DNA of 64,000 bases, taken from Pseudomonas sp. 21. GTDB taxonomy: Bacteria; Pseudomonadota; Gammaproteobacteria; Pseudomonadales; Pseudomonadaceae. Position numbers and translations under genes: made by a program. This document shows, piece by piece, positions 9,036 to 21,740 of this stretch (positions within the stretch are counted from its first letter, which is position 1; the number at the start of each line of letters is the position of its first letter). The stretch lies in contig NZ_JYOA01000003.1 of assembly GCF_000955805.1 (NCBI RefSeq), positions 702,944-766,943 on the forward strand. Direction: 5' to 3'. The notes under the pieces are model-generated. The model saw nothing but the letters and a program-made list of their open reading frames with translations. It made no database searches and was not told the origin of the DNA.

Positions 9036-9974
9036 TCAACTGGCGCAGGCCAGGCGGTTGCGGCCGTCGCGCTTGGCTTCGTAAAGGGCGCTGTCGGCGC
9101 GGCGCAGCAGGTCGTCCACCGACTCGCCACCATTGAGCGTCGCGCAGCCCAGGCTGATGGACAGCGGCAAGCGCTTGCCGTTGGCGGCCAGGTTCAGCTC
9201 CTCCACGGCAGCGCGAAGCCGTTCGCCCACCTGCACGGCGGAGATGCCGGGGGTGTTGGAGAGCAGTACGAGGAATTCCTCGCCGCCGAAGCGGAACACC
9301 ATGTCGACGTTGCGCAGGCTGTTCTTCAGCGCCGTGGCCACGGCGCGCAAGGCGTCGTCGCCGACACTGTGGCCGTGCTCGTCGTTGATCTGCTTGAAGT
9401 GGTCCAGGTCGAGCATGAGGATCGACAGCGGCAGCAGATGCCGCCGGGCTACCTCGACCTCGCGGCCCAGGGTCTGGTCCATGGCGATGCGGTTGCCAGT
9501 GCCGGTCAGCGCATCACGCAGCGCCGACTGCACGGCGGCGCGGTAGAGCAGGGCGTTGCGCAGCGGGTAGAGCAGGCAGGCCATCAGCGATTCCAGCTGC
9601 GACAGCTCGACCTCGGAGAAGCGCCGGGCGCGGCGGAAGCTGATCTCGCCGAGGTATTCGCTGGCGTGGGTCAGGCGGTAGTCGGCGCTGTGCCGGGCCG
9701 CTTCGCCGAACTCCAGGCGCAGGTCGGCGCCGGCGTGGTAGTAGGCCATGTATTCCACCGGCAGCATCTGCTGGATCTCGCGGAAAAACACCGCCAGGAT
9801 GCGCTCGGCCTCCAGGCTCACCTGCAATTGCAGGTTCAGCTGCTGGCGCAATTCCAGCAGGTCCAGCGGACGCCGCGAGAGGGTGCGGGTGTCCTGGCTG
9901 GCTGCGCGCTGGAGCTTGGCAGCATCGAAATCGATGGTGTTGGACTGCTTGGGAGGAACCATGGCGGTGACCAT
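9036..9974 (-). CDS. Diguanylate cyclase (GGDEF domain)
   Basis: A 312-residue cytoplasmic enzyme predicted to make cyclic di-GMP. The C-terminal GGDEF domain (about residues 150-312) begins at DALTGTGNR. It has the active-site sequence GGEEF at residues 230-234 and an intact inhibitory I-site, RNVD at 221-224, exactly five residues before it. The N-terminal 150 residues have no membrane helix and look like a degenerate GAF-type sensor domain (LEAERILAVFFREIQQMLPVEYMAYYH). The start is uncertain: an in-frame ATG also lies at 9962. It is monocistronic and faces rluB. Confidence 0.9.
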   Translation of the reverse strand: MVTAMVPPKQSNTIDFDAAKLQRAASQDTRTLSRRPLDLLELRQQLNLQLQVSLEAERILAVFFREIQQMLPVEYMAYYHAGADLRLEFGEAARHSADYRLTHASEYLGEISFRRARRFSEVELSQLESLMACLLYPLRNALLYRAAVQSALRDALTGTGNRIAMDQTLGREVEVARRHLLPLSILMLDLDHFKQINDEHGHSVGDDALRAVATALKNSLRNVDMVFRFGGEEFLVLLSNTPGISAVQVGERLRAAVEELNLAANGKRLPLSISLGCATLNGGESVDDLLRRADSALYEAKRDGRNRLACAS

Positions 9975-10228
9975 TTTTACGGCGTTTGCAGGGACAGAGC
10001 GATTTCCGTGCCAGGGCGCGGGAAGGCCTGAAAAGACGCCGTATTGACCGACCGATGGTGGTCAGGGTTCCCGAGGGGAGGAAGGTTTCGCCAGAAGTCT
10101 GGCGAAATAGTGGCACTTTGCCGGAGGGTGGCGAGCGGTGGAGCCGGAAAATTGGCGGAAAGCGGCGTCGTTGCTGGGCTGCAGGCCGACGCCGCTGGTA
10201 CGTCAGTACCGAATATTCAGGGGCGGGA

Positions 10229-10972
10229 TCAGTCCTGGGCGTTGAAGGCCTGGCCGTTCACACCCTTGCTGTCCGGACCCATGAGGTACAGGTAGACCGG
10301 CATGATCTCTTCCGGCGTCGGGTTGTTGTAGGCGTTCTCGCCCGGATAGGCGTGGGCGCGCATGGCGGTCCGGGTGGCGCCGGGGTTGACGCTGTTGGCG
10401 CGCACGCTGGTGATGTCCTCGCACTCGTCCGCCAGCACCTGCATCAGGCCCTCGGTGGCGAACTTCGACACCGCGTAGGCGCCCCAGTAAGCACGGCCCT
10501 TGCGACCGACGCTGCTGGAGGTGAAGACCACCGAGGCGTCCTCGGAGAGCTTGAGCAGCGGCAGCAGGGTGTGGGTGAGGCTGAACATGGCGTTGACGTT
10601 CACCTGCATGACGCGGGTGAAGTTGTCGGTGGAAATCTGCTCGATGGGTGAGCGCAGTCCGAGGATCGAGGCGTTGTGCAGCAGGCCGTCGATCTTGCCG
10701 AACTCTTTCTCGATCATGGCCGCCAGTTCGTCGTACTGGTGCGGCAACGTGGTTTCGAGGTTCAGCGGGATCACCACGGGTTCCGGGTGGCCGGCGGCAA
10801 CGATCAGGTCATAGACCTCGTTGAGGAAATCCTCGGTCTTGCCCAGCAGCAGCACGGTGGCGCCGTGGGCGGCGAAGGTGAGCGCGGCGGCTCGGCCGAT
10901 ACCGCGGCCGGCGCCGGTCACCAGGATCACGCGGCCCTTGAGCAGGTCGGGGCGGGCGGAATAGTCGAACAT
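10229..10972 (-). CDS. yciK: Short-chain dehydrogenase, YciK family
   Basis: A 247-residue NAD(P)-dependent oxidoreductase of the classical SDR family. The N-terminal cofactor loop is TGAGRGIGRAA (about residues 20-30). The catalytic tetrad appears as Ser in FTSSSVGRKG, then YWGAYAVSKFA giving the Tyr-x3-Lys pair. The start LLKGRVILVTGAGRGIG fits the YciK subgroup, whose substrate is not established. It is third in a minus-strand series after ubiG and mupP, 53 nt beyond mupP, so it is likely in the same operon. Confidence 0.88.
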   Translation of the reverse strand: MFDYSARPDLLKGRVILVTGAGRGIGRAAALTFAAHGATVLLLGKTEDFLNEVYDLIVAAGHPEPVVIPLNLETTLPHQYDELAAMIEKEFGKIDGLLHNASILGLRSPIEQISTDNFTRVMQVNVNAMFSLTHTLLPLLKLSEDASVVFTSSSVGRKGRAYWGAYAVSKFATEGLMQVLADECEDITSVRANSVNPGATRTAMRAHAYPGENAYNNPTPEEIMPVYLYLMGPDSKGVNGQAFNAQD

Positions 10973-11025
10973 GGTTTCTCCTTGGCGGAGCCCGTCAGCG
11001 CGCTGACGAGCTCGCGAGGTTCGGT

Positions 11026-11694
11026 TCAGCAGGAGCAGAGGGCGCGGTCGAGAACCGCCAGCAGGTCGCGGGGATGGTCGACGATGACGTCGGCGCCCCA
11101 GTGCGCGGGGTTGTCGTCCGGGTGGATGTAGCCGTAGCGCACGGCGGCGGTCTTGGTCCCGGCGGCGCGGCCCGACTCGATATCGCGCAGGTCGTCACCG
11201 ATGAACAGCACCTCGGACGGATCGACCTTCAGCTGGCTGCAGGCCAGCAGGAGCATTTCCGGGTCCGGCTTGCTCTTGGTCACGTGGTCCGGGCAGACCA
11301 GCACGGCGGAGCGTTCGGCCAGGCCCAGCTGCTCCATGATCGGCGCGGCGAAGCGCACCGGCTTGTTGGTGACCACGCCCCAGATCAGGCGCGACTGCTC
11401 GATGCTCTCGAGCAGCTCGGCCATGCCGTCGTACGGGCGGGTGAAGACGGCGCAATGCTCCTGGTAGCGGTCGAGGAACTCCTGGCGCAGGGCCTCGAAG
11501 CCGGGGGCTTCCGGGTCCATGTCGAAGGTCGCGGCGACCATGGTGCGGGCGCCGCCGGACACCACGTCCTGGATGCGCTGGTCGTCGATCGGCGCGCGGC
11601 CATGGGCGACGAGCATCGCCTGGCACACGGCGATGAAGTCGGGCGCGGTGTCCAGCAGCGTGCCGTCCATGTCGAAGAGAACCGCTCTGAGCAT
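11026..11694 (-). CDS. mupP: N-acetylmuramic acid 6-phosphate phosphatase MupP
   Basis: HAD-family phosphatase (222 residues) that matches MupP, the enzyme removing phosphate from MurNAc-6-P in the Pseudomonas cell-wall recycling route, which confers intrinsic fosfomycin resistance. The nucleophile motif [10 protein letters not shown] is at the N-terminus; the later motifs are VTNKP (Thr), [10 protein letters not shown] (Lys) and [16 protein letters not shown] (acidic pair). I chose the ATG at 11692-11694 because GAGGAG lies 8 nt upstream, inside the ubiG end; a GTG three codons earlier overlaps that site. It lies directly after ubiG, the position I recall in P. aeruginosa (PA3172). Confidence 0.88.
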   Translation of the reverse strand: MLRAVLFDMDGTLLDTAPDFIAVCQAMLVAHGRAPIDDQRIQDVVSGGARTMVAATFDMDPEAPGFEALRQEFLDRYQEHCAVFTRPYDGMAELLESIEQSRLIWGVVTNKPVRFAAPIMEQLGLAERSAVLVCPDHVTKSKPDPEMLLLACSQLKVDPSEVLFIGDDLRDIESGRAAGTKTAAVRYGYIHPDDNPAHWGADVIVDHPRDLLAVLDRALCSC

Positions 11695-11699
11695 GCGAT

Positions 11700-12398
11700 T
11701 CACTCCTCGCGCAGGGTCTGGATCATGTAGTTGACGTCGACATCGTTGGCCAGCTTGTAGTGCTTGGTCAGCGGGTTGTAGGTCAGGCCGATGATGTCCT
11801 TGACCGCCAGGCCCGCATCACGCGACCAGGCGCCCAGCTCGGAGGGGCGGATGAACTTCTTGAAGTCGTGGGTGCCGCGCGGCAGCAGGCGCATCACGTA
11901 TTCCGCGCCGACGATGGCGAACAGGTAGGCCTTCGGGTTGCGGTTGATGGTGGAGAAGAACACCTGGCCGCCGGGCTTGACCATCTTGTAGCAGGCACGG
12001 ATCACCGAGGCCGGGTCCGGCACGTGCTCAAGCATTTCCAGGCAGGTCACCACGTCGAACTGCTCGGGCATCTCTTCGGCCAGTTCTTCGGCGGTGATGC
12101 GGCGGTATTCCACCGGCACGCCGGACTCCAGCTGGTGCAGCTGGGCGACTGCCAGGGGCGCTTCGCCCATGTCGATGCCGGTGACGGTAGCGCCGCGCTG
12201 GGCCATGGCTTCGCTGAGGATGCCGCCGCCGCAGCCGACGTCGAGCACCTTCTTGCCGGCGAGGCTGACGCGCTCGTCGATCCAGTTGACCCGCAGCGGG
12301 TTGATGTCGTGCAGGGGCTTGAACTCGCTTTCGCGGTCCCACCAGCGGTGGGCGAGGGCCTCGAATTTGGCGATCTCGGCGTGGTCGACGTTGCTCAT
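11700..12398 (-). CDS. ubiG: Ubiquinone biosynthesis O-methyltransferase UbiG
   Basis: SAM-dependent methyltransferase catalysing both O-methylation steps of ubiquinone synthesis. With 232 residues it has the usual family length. The N-terminus [23 protein letters not shown] is diagnostic. The SAM-binding motif [16 protein letters not shown] lies at about residues 50-65, followed by [12 protein letters not shown] and [14 protein letters not shown]. The ATG at 12396-12398 was chosen over one six codons upstream because the protein then starts [13 protein letters not shown], as in relatives. It heads the ubiG-mupP-yciK operon: its stop overlaps the upstream context of mupP, and the ribosome-binding site for mupP is inside its last codons. 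Confidence 0.96.
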   Translation of the reverse strand: MSNVDHAEIAKFEALAHRWWDRESEFKPLHDINPLRVNWIDERVSLAGKKVLDVGCGGGILSEAMAQRGATVTGIDMGEAPLAVAQLHQLESGVPVEYRRITAEELAEEMPEQFDVVTCLEMLEHVPDPASVIRACYKMVKPGGQVFFSTINRNPKAYLFAIVGAEYVMRLLPRGTHDFKKFIRPSELGAWSRDAGLAVKDIIGLTYNPLTKHYKLANDVDVNYMIQTLREE

Positions 12399-12543
12399 GG
12401 TGTCCCTATTGATCAAAAAGCTGGAAACGAAGACTGGCTATGATGCCAGCTTCGTGGAATGGATGGGGCGCGGCATGACAGATTGTCGCAGTGGCGCCTT
12501 GCTGGGCGCGTGTGGCAATCAGCAGGATGCGATCTTGAAGTGG

Positions 12544-12757
12544 CCTACCGTGGCCTACCGTGGCTTTGAAGTGCTGGTGCTGGGCGTTACCCTCTCCCCA
12601 GCCCTCTCCCTGAAGGGAGAGGGAGCGTTCTGGGCAGCGTGAAGGATTCTGCGCTTCCAGCTGCCATAGTATCAGGCGACCTTCAGGCTCAACTTTCGCG
12701 CCGATCCAGTCCCCTCTCCCTTCGGAGCGGGGCGCGCAGCCAGGGTTAGGGAGAGGG
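12544..12757. repeat. Intergenic repeat region with CCCTCTCCC hairpins
   Basis: The 382-nt gap between the MTA deaminase and ubiG has no convincing gene. It holds a perfect tandem 10-bp repeat (12544-12553 and 12554-12563), a hairpin with 9-bp arms CCCTCTCCC/GGGAGAGGG at 12602-12610 and 12615-12623, and a second hairpin with the same arms at 12712-12720 and 12749-12757. The two hairpins look like copies of one dispersed palindromic element. They may also act as transcript ends for the deaminase gene. Confidence 0.6.
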
Positions 12758-12780
12758 ACTCTTCCTGAGCGGAGTATCTA

Positions 12781-14106
12781 TCAGGCCCCGGCGATCTTCC
12801 TGCCCCACTCGCCTGCTACGGCGATCAGGCGCTCCTCGTCCAGGCGGGTGAGCTTGCCGTCCTCCAGCAACTGCTTGCCGCCGACCCAGACGTGACGGAC
12901 GCAGTCGCGGCCGCTGGCGTAGATCAGTTGGGAAACCGGCTCGTACACCGGCTGTTGGGCCAGTCCGGAGAGATCGAAGGCGGTGACGTCGGCGGATTTT
13001 CCTAGCTCCAGGCTGCCGGTTTCCTGTTCCATGCCCAGCGCGCGGGCGCCGTTCAGGGTGGCCATGCGCAGCGCACGGTGGGCGTCCAGCGCGGTGGCCT
13101 GGCCGGCCACGGCCTTGGCCAGCAGGGCGGCGGTACGGGTTTCGCCGAGCAGGTCGAGGTCATTGTTGCTGGCAGCGCCGTCGGTGCCGATGGCGACGTT
13201 GACACCGGCCTGCCACAGGCGCTCCACCGGGCAGAAGCCGCTGGCCAGCTTGAGGTTGGATTCCGGGCAGTGCACCACCGAGCTGTTGGTTTCCACCAGC
13301 ATGGCCAGGTCTTCGTCGTTCACCTGGGTCATGTGCACGGCCTGGAAGCGAGGGCCGAGCAGGCCGAGGCGGTGCAGGCGGGCCAGCGGCCGTTCGCCGT
13401 TCTTCTCCAGCGCCTGCTGGACCTCGAAGGCGGTCTCGTGGACGTGCATGTGGATGCCGGCGTCCAGTTCTTCGGCGAGCATCAGGATGTTTTCCAGCTT
13501 GTCGTCGCTGACCGTGTAGGGCGCGTGCGGGCCGAAGGCGACCTTGATGCGCGGGTGGTGCTTGAGATCGTCACGCAGCGCCAGGCCCTGGCGGATCGCC
13601 TCGTCGGCTTCGCGGGCGCCGGGGATCGGGAAGTCCAGTACCGGCACGCTGATCTGCGCGCGCACGCCGGCCTTGTGCACCACCTCGCAGGCGACCTGCG
13701 GGAAGAAGTACATGTCCGAGAAGCAGGTGATGCCGCCCTTGAGCTGCTCGGCGATGGCCAGTTCGGTGCCGTCGCGGACGAAGTCCTCGCTGACCCACTT
13801 GGCTTCCGCCGGCCAGATGTGTTCCTGCAGCCAGGTCATCAGCGCCAGGTCGTCTGCCAGGCCGCGGAACAGGCTCATCGCTGCGTGGCCGTGGGCGTTG
13901 ATCAGTCCGGGGGAGAGCAGCATGCCCGGAAGCTCGCGGGTTTCCGTGGCCGGGTGGCGCAGCGCTTCGGTGCGCGGGGCGAGCAGGGCGATGCGACCGT
14001 CGCGGATGCCAAGGCCGTGATCACGCAGGACGACGCCGGCGGGCTCGACAGGGACGATCCAGGTGGGGAAGAGCAGCAGGTCGAGCGGGGCTTTTTCGGT
14101 CGGCAT
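12781..14106 (-). CDS. 5'-methylthioadenosine deaminase (TRZ/ATZ amidohydrolase)
   Basis: Zinc-dependent amidohydrolase, 441 residues, matching the P. aeruginosa enzyme that deaminates methylthioadenosine to methylthioinosine in methionine salvage. Metal ligands and catalytic residues are seen in [15 protein letters not shown] (HxH), [22 protein letters not shown] and [13 protein letters not shown] (the metal Asp). The ATG at 14104-14106 has AGGA 8 nt upstream; an ATG three codons earlier lacks a site. It faces mtnA across 152 nt. That placement supports the role, because MtnA isomerises the methylthioribose-1-phosphate arising two steps later. S-adenosylhomocysteine is an alternative substrate in this family. 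Confidence 0.85.
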   Translation of the reverse strand: MPTEKAPLDLLLFPTWIVPVEPAGVVLRDHGLGIRDGRIALLAPRTEALRHPATETRELPGMLLSPGLINAHGHAAMSLFRGLADDLALMTWLQEHIWPAEAKWVSEDFVRDGTELAIAEQLKGGITCFSDMYFFPQVACEVVHKAGVRAQISVPVLDFPIPGAREADEAIRQGLALRDDLKHHPRIKVAFGPHAPYTVSDDKLENILMLAEELDAGIHMHVHETAFEVQQALEKNGERPLARLHRLGLLGPRFQAVHMTQVNDEDLAMLVETNSSVVHCPESNLKLASGFCPVERLWQAGVNVAIGTDGAASNNDLDLLGETRTAALLAKAVAGQATALDAHRALRMATLNGARALGMEQETGSLELGKSADVTAFDLSGLAQQPVYEPVSQLIYASGRDCVRHVWVGGKQLLEDGKLTRLDEERLIAVAGEWGRKIAGA

Positions 14107-14140
14107 GAAGCGCATCCTGGGCGCGTGGATAAAGGCGCGG

Positions 14141-14178
14141 AGTATAGCCGAGCACCGGGGCTTCAGGCTCGGTATACT
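14141..14178. promoter_or_regulatory. Back-to-back promoters of the MTA deaminase gene and mtnA
   Basis: Two TATACT -10 boxes in opposite orientation, at 14141-14146 (minus) and 14173-14178 (plus). Each is preceded on its own strand by GCTCGG, so the region forms an imperfect inverted repeat. The -35 hexamers at 17-bp spacing are poor on both sides, which suggests weak or activator-dependent promoters. Confidence 0.45.
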
Positions 14179-14258
14179 CGGTCGTTTCCCGGTGTTCCCG
14201 GGGCGATTTCCGTGGCGCCGGAGCGGCCCGCGATTCCATTGAAATGAAGAGGTGTTCC

Positions 14259-15335
<1,077 letters not shown>

Positions 15336-15568
15336 CGGGGGCTGCGGCAATTCATCGAGGGGCTTGGCCGAGGGTAGGGTTTGACCCTGGCTTGTGGTAA
15401 GCTCCGACGGTTCTTGATGGGGCATTTTTTCGGCCCCCACAGCATCGCGGATCAACGGCCAAGTCGTTGATTTGTAGAGAGTCGGTGGCGCTTTGATGGC
15501 GCACCGCGCTCCGCCACGCCCAGGACGGGCATGACGGAGACCCATTTGAAAAAGGAACCAGGCTTCTC
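15336..15568 (+). promoter_or_regulatory. gyrA 5' leader with stem-loops
   Basis: A 233-nt region without a gene. It has a 7-bp perfect stem (15451-15457 with 15465-15471, 7-nt loop) about 100 nt before gyrA, a T6 run at 15425-15430, and a further GC-rich foldable stretch at about 15483-15525. A conserved gyrA RNA motif upstream of Pseudomonas gyrA genes has been described, and this leader is a candidate for it. A TTGACC at 15381-15386 resembles a -35 box, but no good -10 lies at 16-18 bp. Confidence 0.45.
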
Positions 15569-18343
<2,775 letters not shown>

Positions 18344-18357
18344 TAGCGAGAGTGGAT

Positions 18358-19443
18358 GTGAGCAAGCGAGCCTTTAACTTCTGCGCCGGTCCCGCGGCGC
18401 TTCCCACCGAGGTACTGGAGCGCGCCCGCGCCGAGCTGCTGGATTGGCAGGGCAAGGGCCTGTCGGTCATGGAGATGAGCCACCGTAGCGACGACTACGT
18501 GGCCATCGCCGAGAAGGCCGAGCAGGACCTGCGCGACCTGATGGGTGTGCCGTCGAACTACAAGGTGCTGTTCCTGCAGGGGGGCGCCAGCCAGCAGTTC
18601 GCCGAGATTCCGCTGAACCTGCTGCCCGAAGACGGCGTGGCGGACTACGTGGAAACCGGCATCTGGTCGAAGAAGGCCATCGAAGAGGCTCGTCGCTACG
18701 GCAACGTCAACGTCGCCGCCAGCGCATCCAAGTACGACTACTTCGCGATCCCCGGCCAGAACGAGTGGAACCTGTCCAAGGACGCGGCCTACCTGCACTA
18801 CGCGTCCAACGAGACCATCGGCGGCCTGGAGTTCGACTGGATCCCGGAAGTCGGTGACGTCCCGCTGGTGGTGGACATGTCCTCGGACATCCTCTCCCGC
18901 CCGACCGACGTGTCGAAGTTCGGCCTGATCTACGCCGGCGCGCAGAAGAACATCGGACCAAGCGGTCTGGTGGTCGTCATCGTTCGTGAAGACCTGCTGG
19001 GCCGCGCCCGCAGCATCTGCCCGACCATGCTCAACTACAAGGTCGCTGCCGATAACGGCTCCATGTACAACACCCCGGCTACCTACTCCTGGTACCTCTC
19101 CGGCCTGGTCTTCGAGTGGCTGAAGGAGCAGGGCGGCGTCGACGCCATGGAGCAGCGCAACCGCGCCAAGAAGGACATGCTGTACGGCTTCATCGACAAC
19201 AGCGACTTCTACACCAACCCGATCCAGCCCAGCGCCCGCTCCTGGATGAACGTGCCGTTCCGCCTGGCCGACGAGAAGCTCGACAAGGCCTTCCTCGAAG
19301 GCGCCGACGCGCGCGGCCTGCTCAACCTGAAGGGCCACCGTTCGGTGGGCGGCATGCGTGCCTCCATCTATAACGCCCTGGGCCTGGACGCCATCGAAGC
19401 CCTGGTTGGCTACATGGCCGAGTTCGAGAAGGAGCACGGCTGA
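18358..19443 (+). CDS. serC: Phosphoserine aminotransferase SerC
   Basis: PLP enzyme making 3-phosphoserine (and 4-phosphohydroxythreonine for vitamin B6), 361 residues. It starts with GTG at 18358, giving MSKRAFNFCAGPAALPTEVL; GAGAG lies 5 nt upstream. An in-frame GTG at 18352 is the alternative. Family features include LFLQGGASQQFAEIPLNLL, the PLP lysine in YAGAQKNIGPSGLVVV, and SARSWMNVPFRLA. Its TGA overlaps the ATG of pheA by one base (ATGA arrangement), so translation is coupled. The serC-pheA-hisC-tyrA/aroA-cmk series is typical of Pseudomonas. Confidence 0.97.
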   Translation: MSKRAFNFCAGPAALPTEVLERARAELLDWQGKGLSVMEMSHRSDDYVAIAEKAEQDLRDLMGVPSNYKVLFLQGGASQQFAEIPLNLLPEDGVADYVETGIWSKKAIEEARRYGNVNVAASASKYDYFAIPGQNEWNLSKDAAYLHYASNETIGGLEFDWIPEVGDVPLVVDMSSDILSRPTDVSKFGLIYAGAQKNIGPSGLVVVIVREDLLGRARSICPTMLNYKVAADNGSMYNTPATYSWYLSGLVFEWLKEQGGVDAMEQRNRAKKDMLYGFIDNSDFYTNPIQPSARSWMNVPFRLADEKLDKAFLEGADARGLLNLKGHRSVGGMRASIYNALGLDAIEALVGYMAEFEKEHG

Positions 19444-20540
19444 TGAGCGACGCTGACCAGCTCAAGGCGTTGCGCGTACGCATCGACAGCCTCGACGAGA
19501 AGATCCTCGAGCTGATCAGCGAACGCGCCCGCTGCGCCACCGACGTGGCGCGCGTGAAAATGGCCGCCCTGCCCGAAGGCGAGAAACCGGTGTTCTACCG
19601 GCCCGAGCGCGAGGCCTGGGTGCTCAAGCACATCATGGAGCTGAACAAGGGCCCGCTGGACAACGAGGAAGTCGCTCGTCTGTTCCGCGAGATCATGTCC
19701 TCCTGCCTGGCCCTGGAGCAGCCGCTGAAAGTGGCCTACCTCGGTCCGGAAGGCACCTTTACCCAGGCCGCCGCGCTCAAGCACTTCGGTCATGCGGTGA
19801 TCAGTACGCCGATGGCGGCCATTGACGAAGTGTTCCGCGAAGTCGCCGCCGGTGCGGTGAACTTCGGTGTGGTGCCAGTGGAAAACTCCACCGAGGGTGC
19901 GGTCAACCACACCCTCGACAGCTTCCTCGAACACGACATGGTGATCTGTGGCGAGGTCGAATTGCGTATCCACCACCATCTGCTGGTGGGCGAGAACACC
20001 AAGACCAGCAACATCACCCGCATCTATTCCCACGCCCAGTCCCTGGCCCAGTGCCGCAAGTGGCTGGACGCGCACTATCCGAACGTCGAGCGCGTGGCGG
20101 TTTCGAGCAACGCCGACGCCGCCAAGCGGGTGAAGAGCGAGTGGAACAGTGCGGCAATTGCCGGCGACATGGCCGCGAGCCTGTACGGCCTGGACAAGCT
20201 GCACGAGAAGATCGAGGACCGCCCGGACAACTCCACGCGCTTCCTCATGATCGGCAACCAGGAAGTGCCGCCCACGGGTGATGACAAGACTTCCATCATC
20301 GTCTCCATGCGCAACAAGCCGGGTGCTCTGCACGAGCTGCTGGTGCCGTTCCACAACAACGGCATCGACCTGACCCGCATCGAGACCCGTCCGTCGCGCA
20401 GTGGCAAGTGGACCTACGTGTTCTTCATCGACTTCGTCGGCCACCACAAGGACCCGCTGATCAAGGACGTCCTGGAAAAGATCAACAGCGAAGCCGTTGC
20501 CCTGAAGGTGCTGGGCTCGTACCCCAAAGCGGTTCTCTGA
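19443..20540 (+). CDS. pheA: Bifunctional chorismate mutase/prephenate dehydratase (P-protein)
   Basis: Makes phenylpyruvate from chorismate for phenylalanine synthesis; 365 residues. Domains in order: chorismate mutase (residues 1 to about 90, LRVRIDSLDEKILELISERAR), prephenate dehydratase (about 93-270, AYLGPEGTFTQAAALKHFG, then VPVENSTEGAVNHTLD and DNSTRFLMIG), and a regulatory ACT domain (about 280-360, with RIETRPSRSGKWTYVFFID, the ESRP-type Phe-binding motif written ETRP here). The ATG overlaps the serC stop. About 90 nt with a hairpin separate it from hisC. Confidence 0.97.
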   Translation: MSDADQLKALRVRIDSLDEKILELISERARCATDVARVKMAALPEGEKPVFYRPEREAWVLKHIMELNKGPLDNEEVARLFREIMSSCLALEQPLKVAYLGPEGTFTQAAALKHFGHAVISTPMAAIDEVFREVAAGAVNFGVVPVENSTEGAVNHTLDSFLEHDMVICGEVELRIHHHLLVGENTKTSNITRIYSHAQSLAQCRKWLDAHYPNVERVAVSSNADAAKRVKSEWNSAAIAGDMAASLYGLDKLHEKIEDRPDNSTRFLMIGNQEVPPTGDDKTSIIVSMRNKPGALHELLVPFHNNGIDLTRIETRPSRSGKWTYVFFIDFVGHHKDPLIKDVLEKINSEAVALKVLGSYPKAVL

Positions 20541-20558
20541 ACCGACAGCCGCAAGCCA

Positions 20559-20607
20559 GGGCCGCAAGCTGCCGACACGTCGGTAGACGGTTGATGGCTT
20601 GCGGCCC
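20559..20607 (+). other. Hairpin between pheA and hisC
   Basis: An 11-bp perfect inverted repeat (20559-20569 and 20597-20607) with a 27-nt loop and no T run. It lies between two genes of the same series and could be an mRNA-stability or attenuation element. Confidence 0.5.
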
Positions 20608-20627
20608 ATAGCTTGAGGCTTTTAGCG

Positions 20628-21740
20628 ATGTCGTGTGATTTCCTTGCCCTGGCCCAGCCGGGCGTGCAGAAGCTTTCCCCCTACGTGCCGGGCAAGCCGG
20701 TCGATGAGCTGGCCCGCGAGCTGAAGCTCGATCCCGCCGGCATCGTCAAGCTGGCCAGCAACGAGAACCCGCTGGGCCCGAGCCCGAAGGTCCTCGACGC
20801 CATTCGTGCCGAGCTGGCCGAACTGACCCGCTACCCTGACGGCAACGGTTTCGAACTTAAGAGCCGGCTGGCCGCCCGTTGCGCCGTCGACACCGCGCAG
20901 GTCACCCTGGGCAACGGTTCCAATGACATTCTCGACCTGGTTGCCCGCGCTTATCTCGCGCCCGGCCTGAACGCCGTGTTCAGCCAGTACGCCTTTGCCG
21001 TCTACCCGATCTCCACCCAGGCCGTCGGCGCCCAGGGCAAGGTCGTGCCGGCGAAGGACTGGGGCCATGACCTGGAAGCCATGCTGGCGGCCATCGACGC
21101 CAATACCCGCGTGGTCTTCATCGCCAACCCGAACAACCCCACCGGCACCTGGTTCGGCCCGGACGCGCTGGAGCGCTTCCTGTCGCAGGTTCCGGAAAGC
21201 GTCCTGGTGGTGCTCGACGAGGCCTACATCGAGTACGCCGAAGGCGAGGAGCTGCCGGACGGTCTGAAGTACCTGGCCCGCTACCCGAACCTGCTGGTCT
21301 CGCGCACCTTCTCCAAGGCCTATGGCCTGGCGTCGCTGCGCGTCGGCTACGCGATCTCCTCGGCGCAGGTCGCCGATGTGCTCAACCGCGTACGCCAGCC
21401 GTTCAACGTCAACAGCCTGGCCCTGGCCGCTGCCTGCGCCGCGCTGGATGACGCGCAGTACCTGGCCGAAGGCAAGCGCATCAACGACGAAGGCATGGCC
21501 CAGCTGGAAAGCGGCCTGCGCGCACTGGACCTGCAATGGATTCCCTCCAAGGGCAACTTCATTGCCGTGGACCTCAAGCGCGACGCCGGCCCGGTCTACC
21601 AGGCGCTGCTCGCCGAAGGTGTGATCGTCCGTCCGGTGGGCGGCTACGGCATGCCGCAGCACCTGCGCATCTCCATCGGCCTGCCGGCCGAGAACGCCCG
21701 CTTCCTCGAAGCGCTGGCCAAGGTGCTTGCCCGTGCCTGA
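20628..21740 (+). CDS. hisC: Histidinol-phosphate aminotransferase
   Basis: PLP aminotransferase, 370 residues, of the HisC family. In this genomic position (pheA-hisC-tyrA/aroA) the copy is usually called hisC2 and is thought to serve aromatic amino acid as well as histidine synthesis. Evident motifs are VKLASNENPLGPSPKVL at the N-terminus, ANPNNPTGTWF, VVLDEAYIEYAEG with the cofactor Asp, and SRTFSKAYGLASLRVGY with the PLP lysine. The ATG at 20628 was chosen because the protein then begins MSCDFLALAQPGVQKLSPYVPGKP. Its end overlaps the tyrA-aroA start by 8 nt. Confidence 0.94.
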   Translation: MSCDFLALAQPGVQKLSPYVPGKPVDELARELKLDPAGIVKLASNENPLGPSPKVLDAIRAELAELTRYPDGNGFELKSRLAARCAVDTAQVTLGNGSNDILDLVARAYLAPGLNAVFSQYAFAVYPISTQAVGAQGKVVPAKDWGHDLEAMLAAIDANTRVVFIANPNNPTGTWFGPDALERFLSQVPESVLVVLDEAYIEYAEGEELPDGLKYLARYPNLLVSRTFSKAYGLASLRVGYAISSAQVADVLNRVRQPFNVNSLALAAACAALDDAQYLAEGKRINDEGMAQLESGLRALDLQWIPSKGNFIAVDLKRDAGPVYQALLAEGVIVRPVGGYGMPQHLRISIGLPAENARFLEALAKVLARA

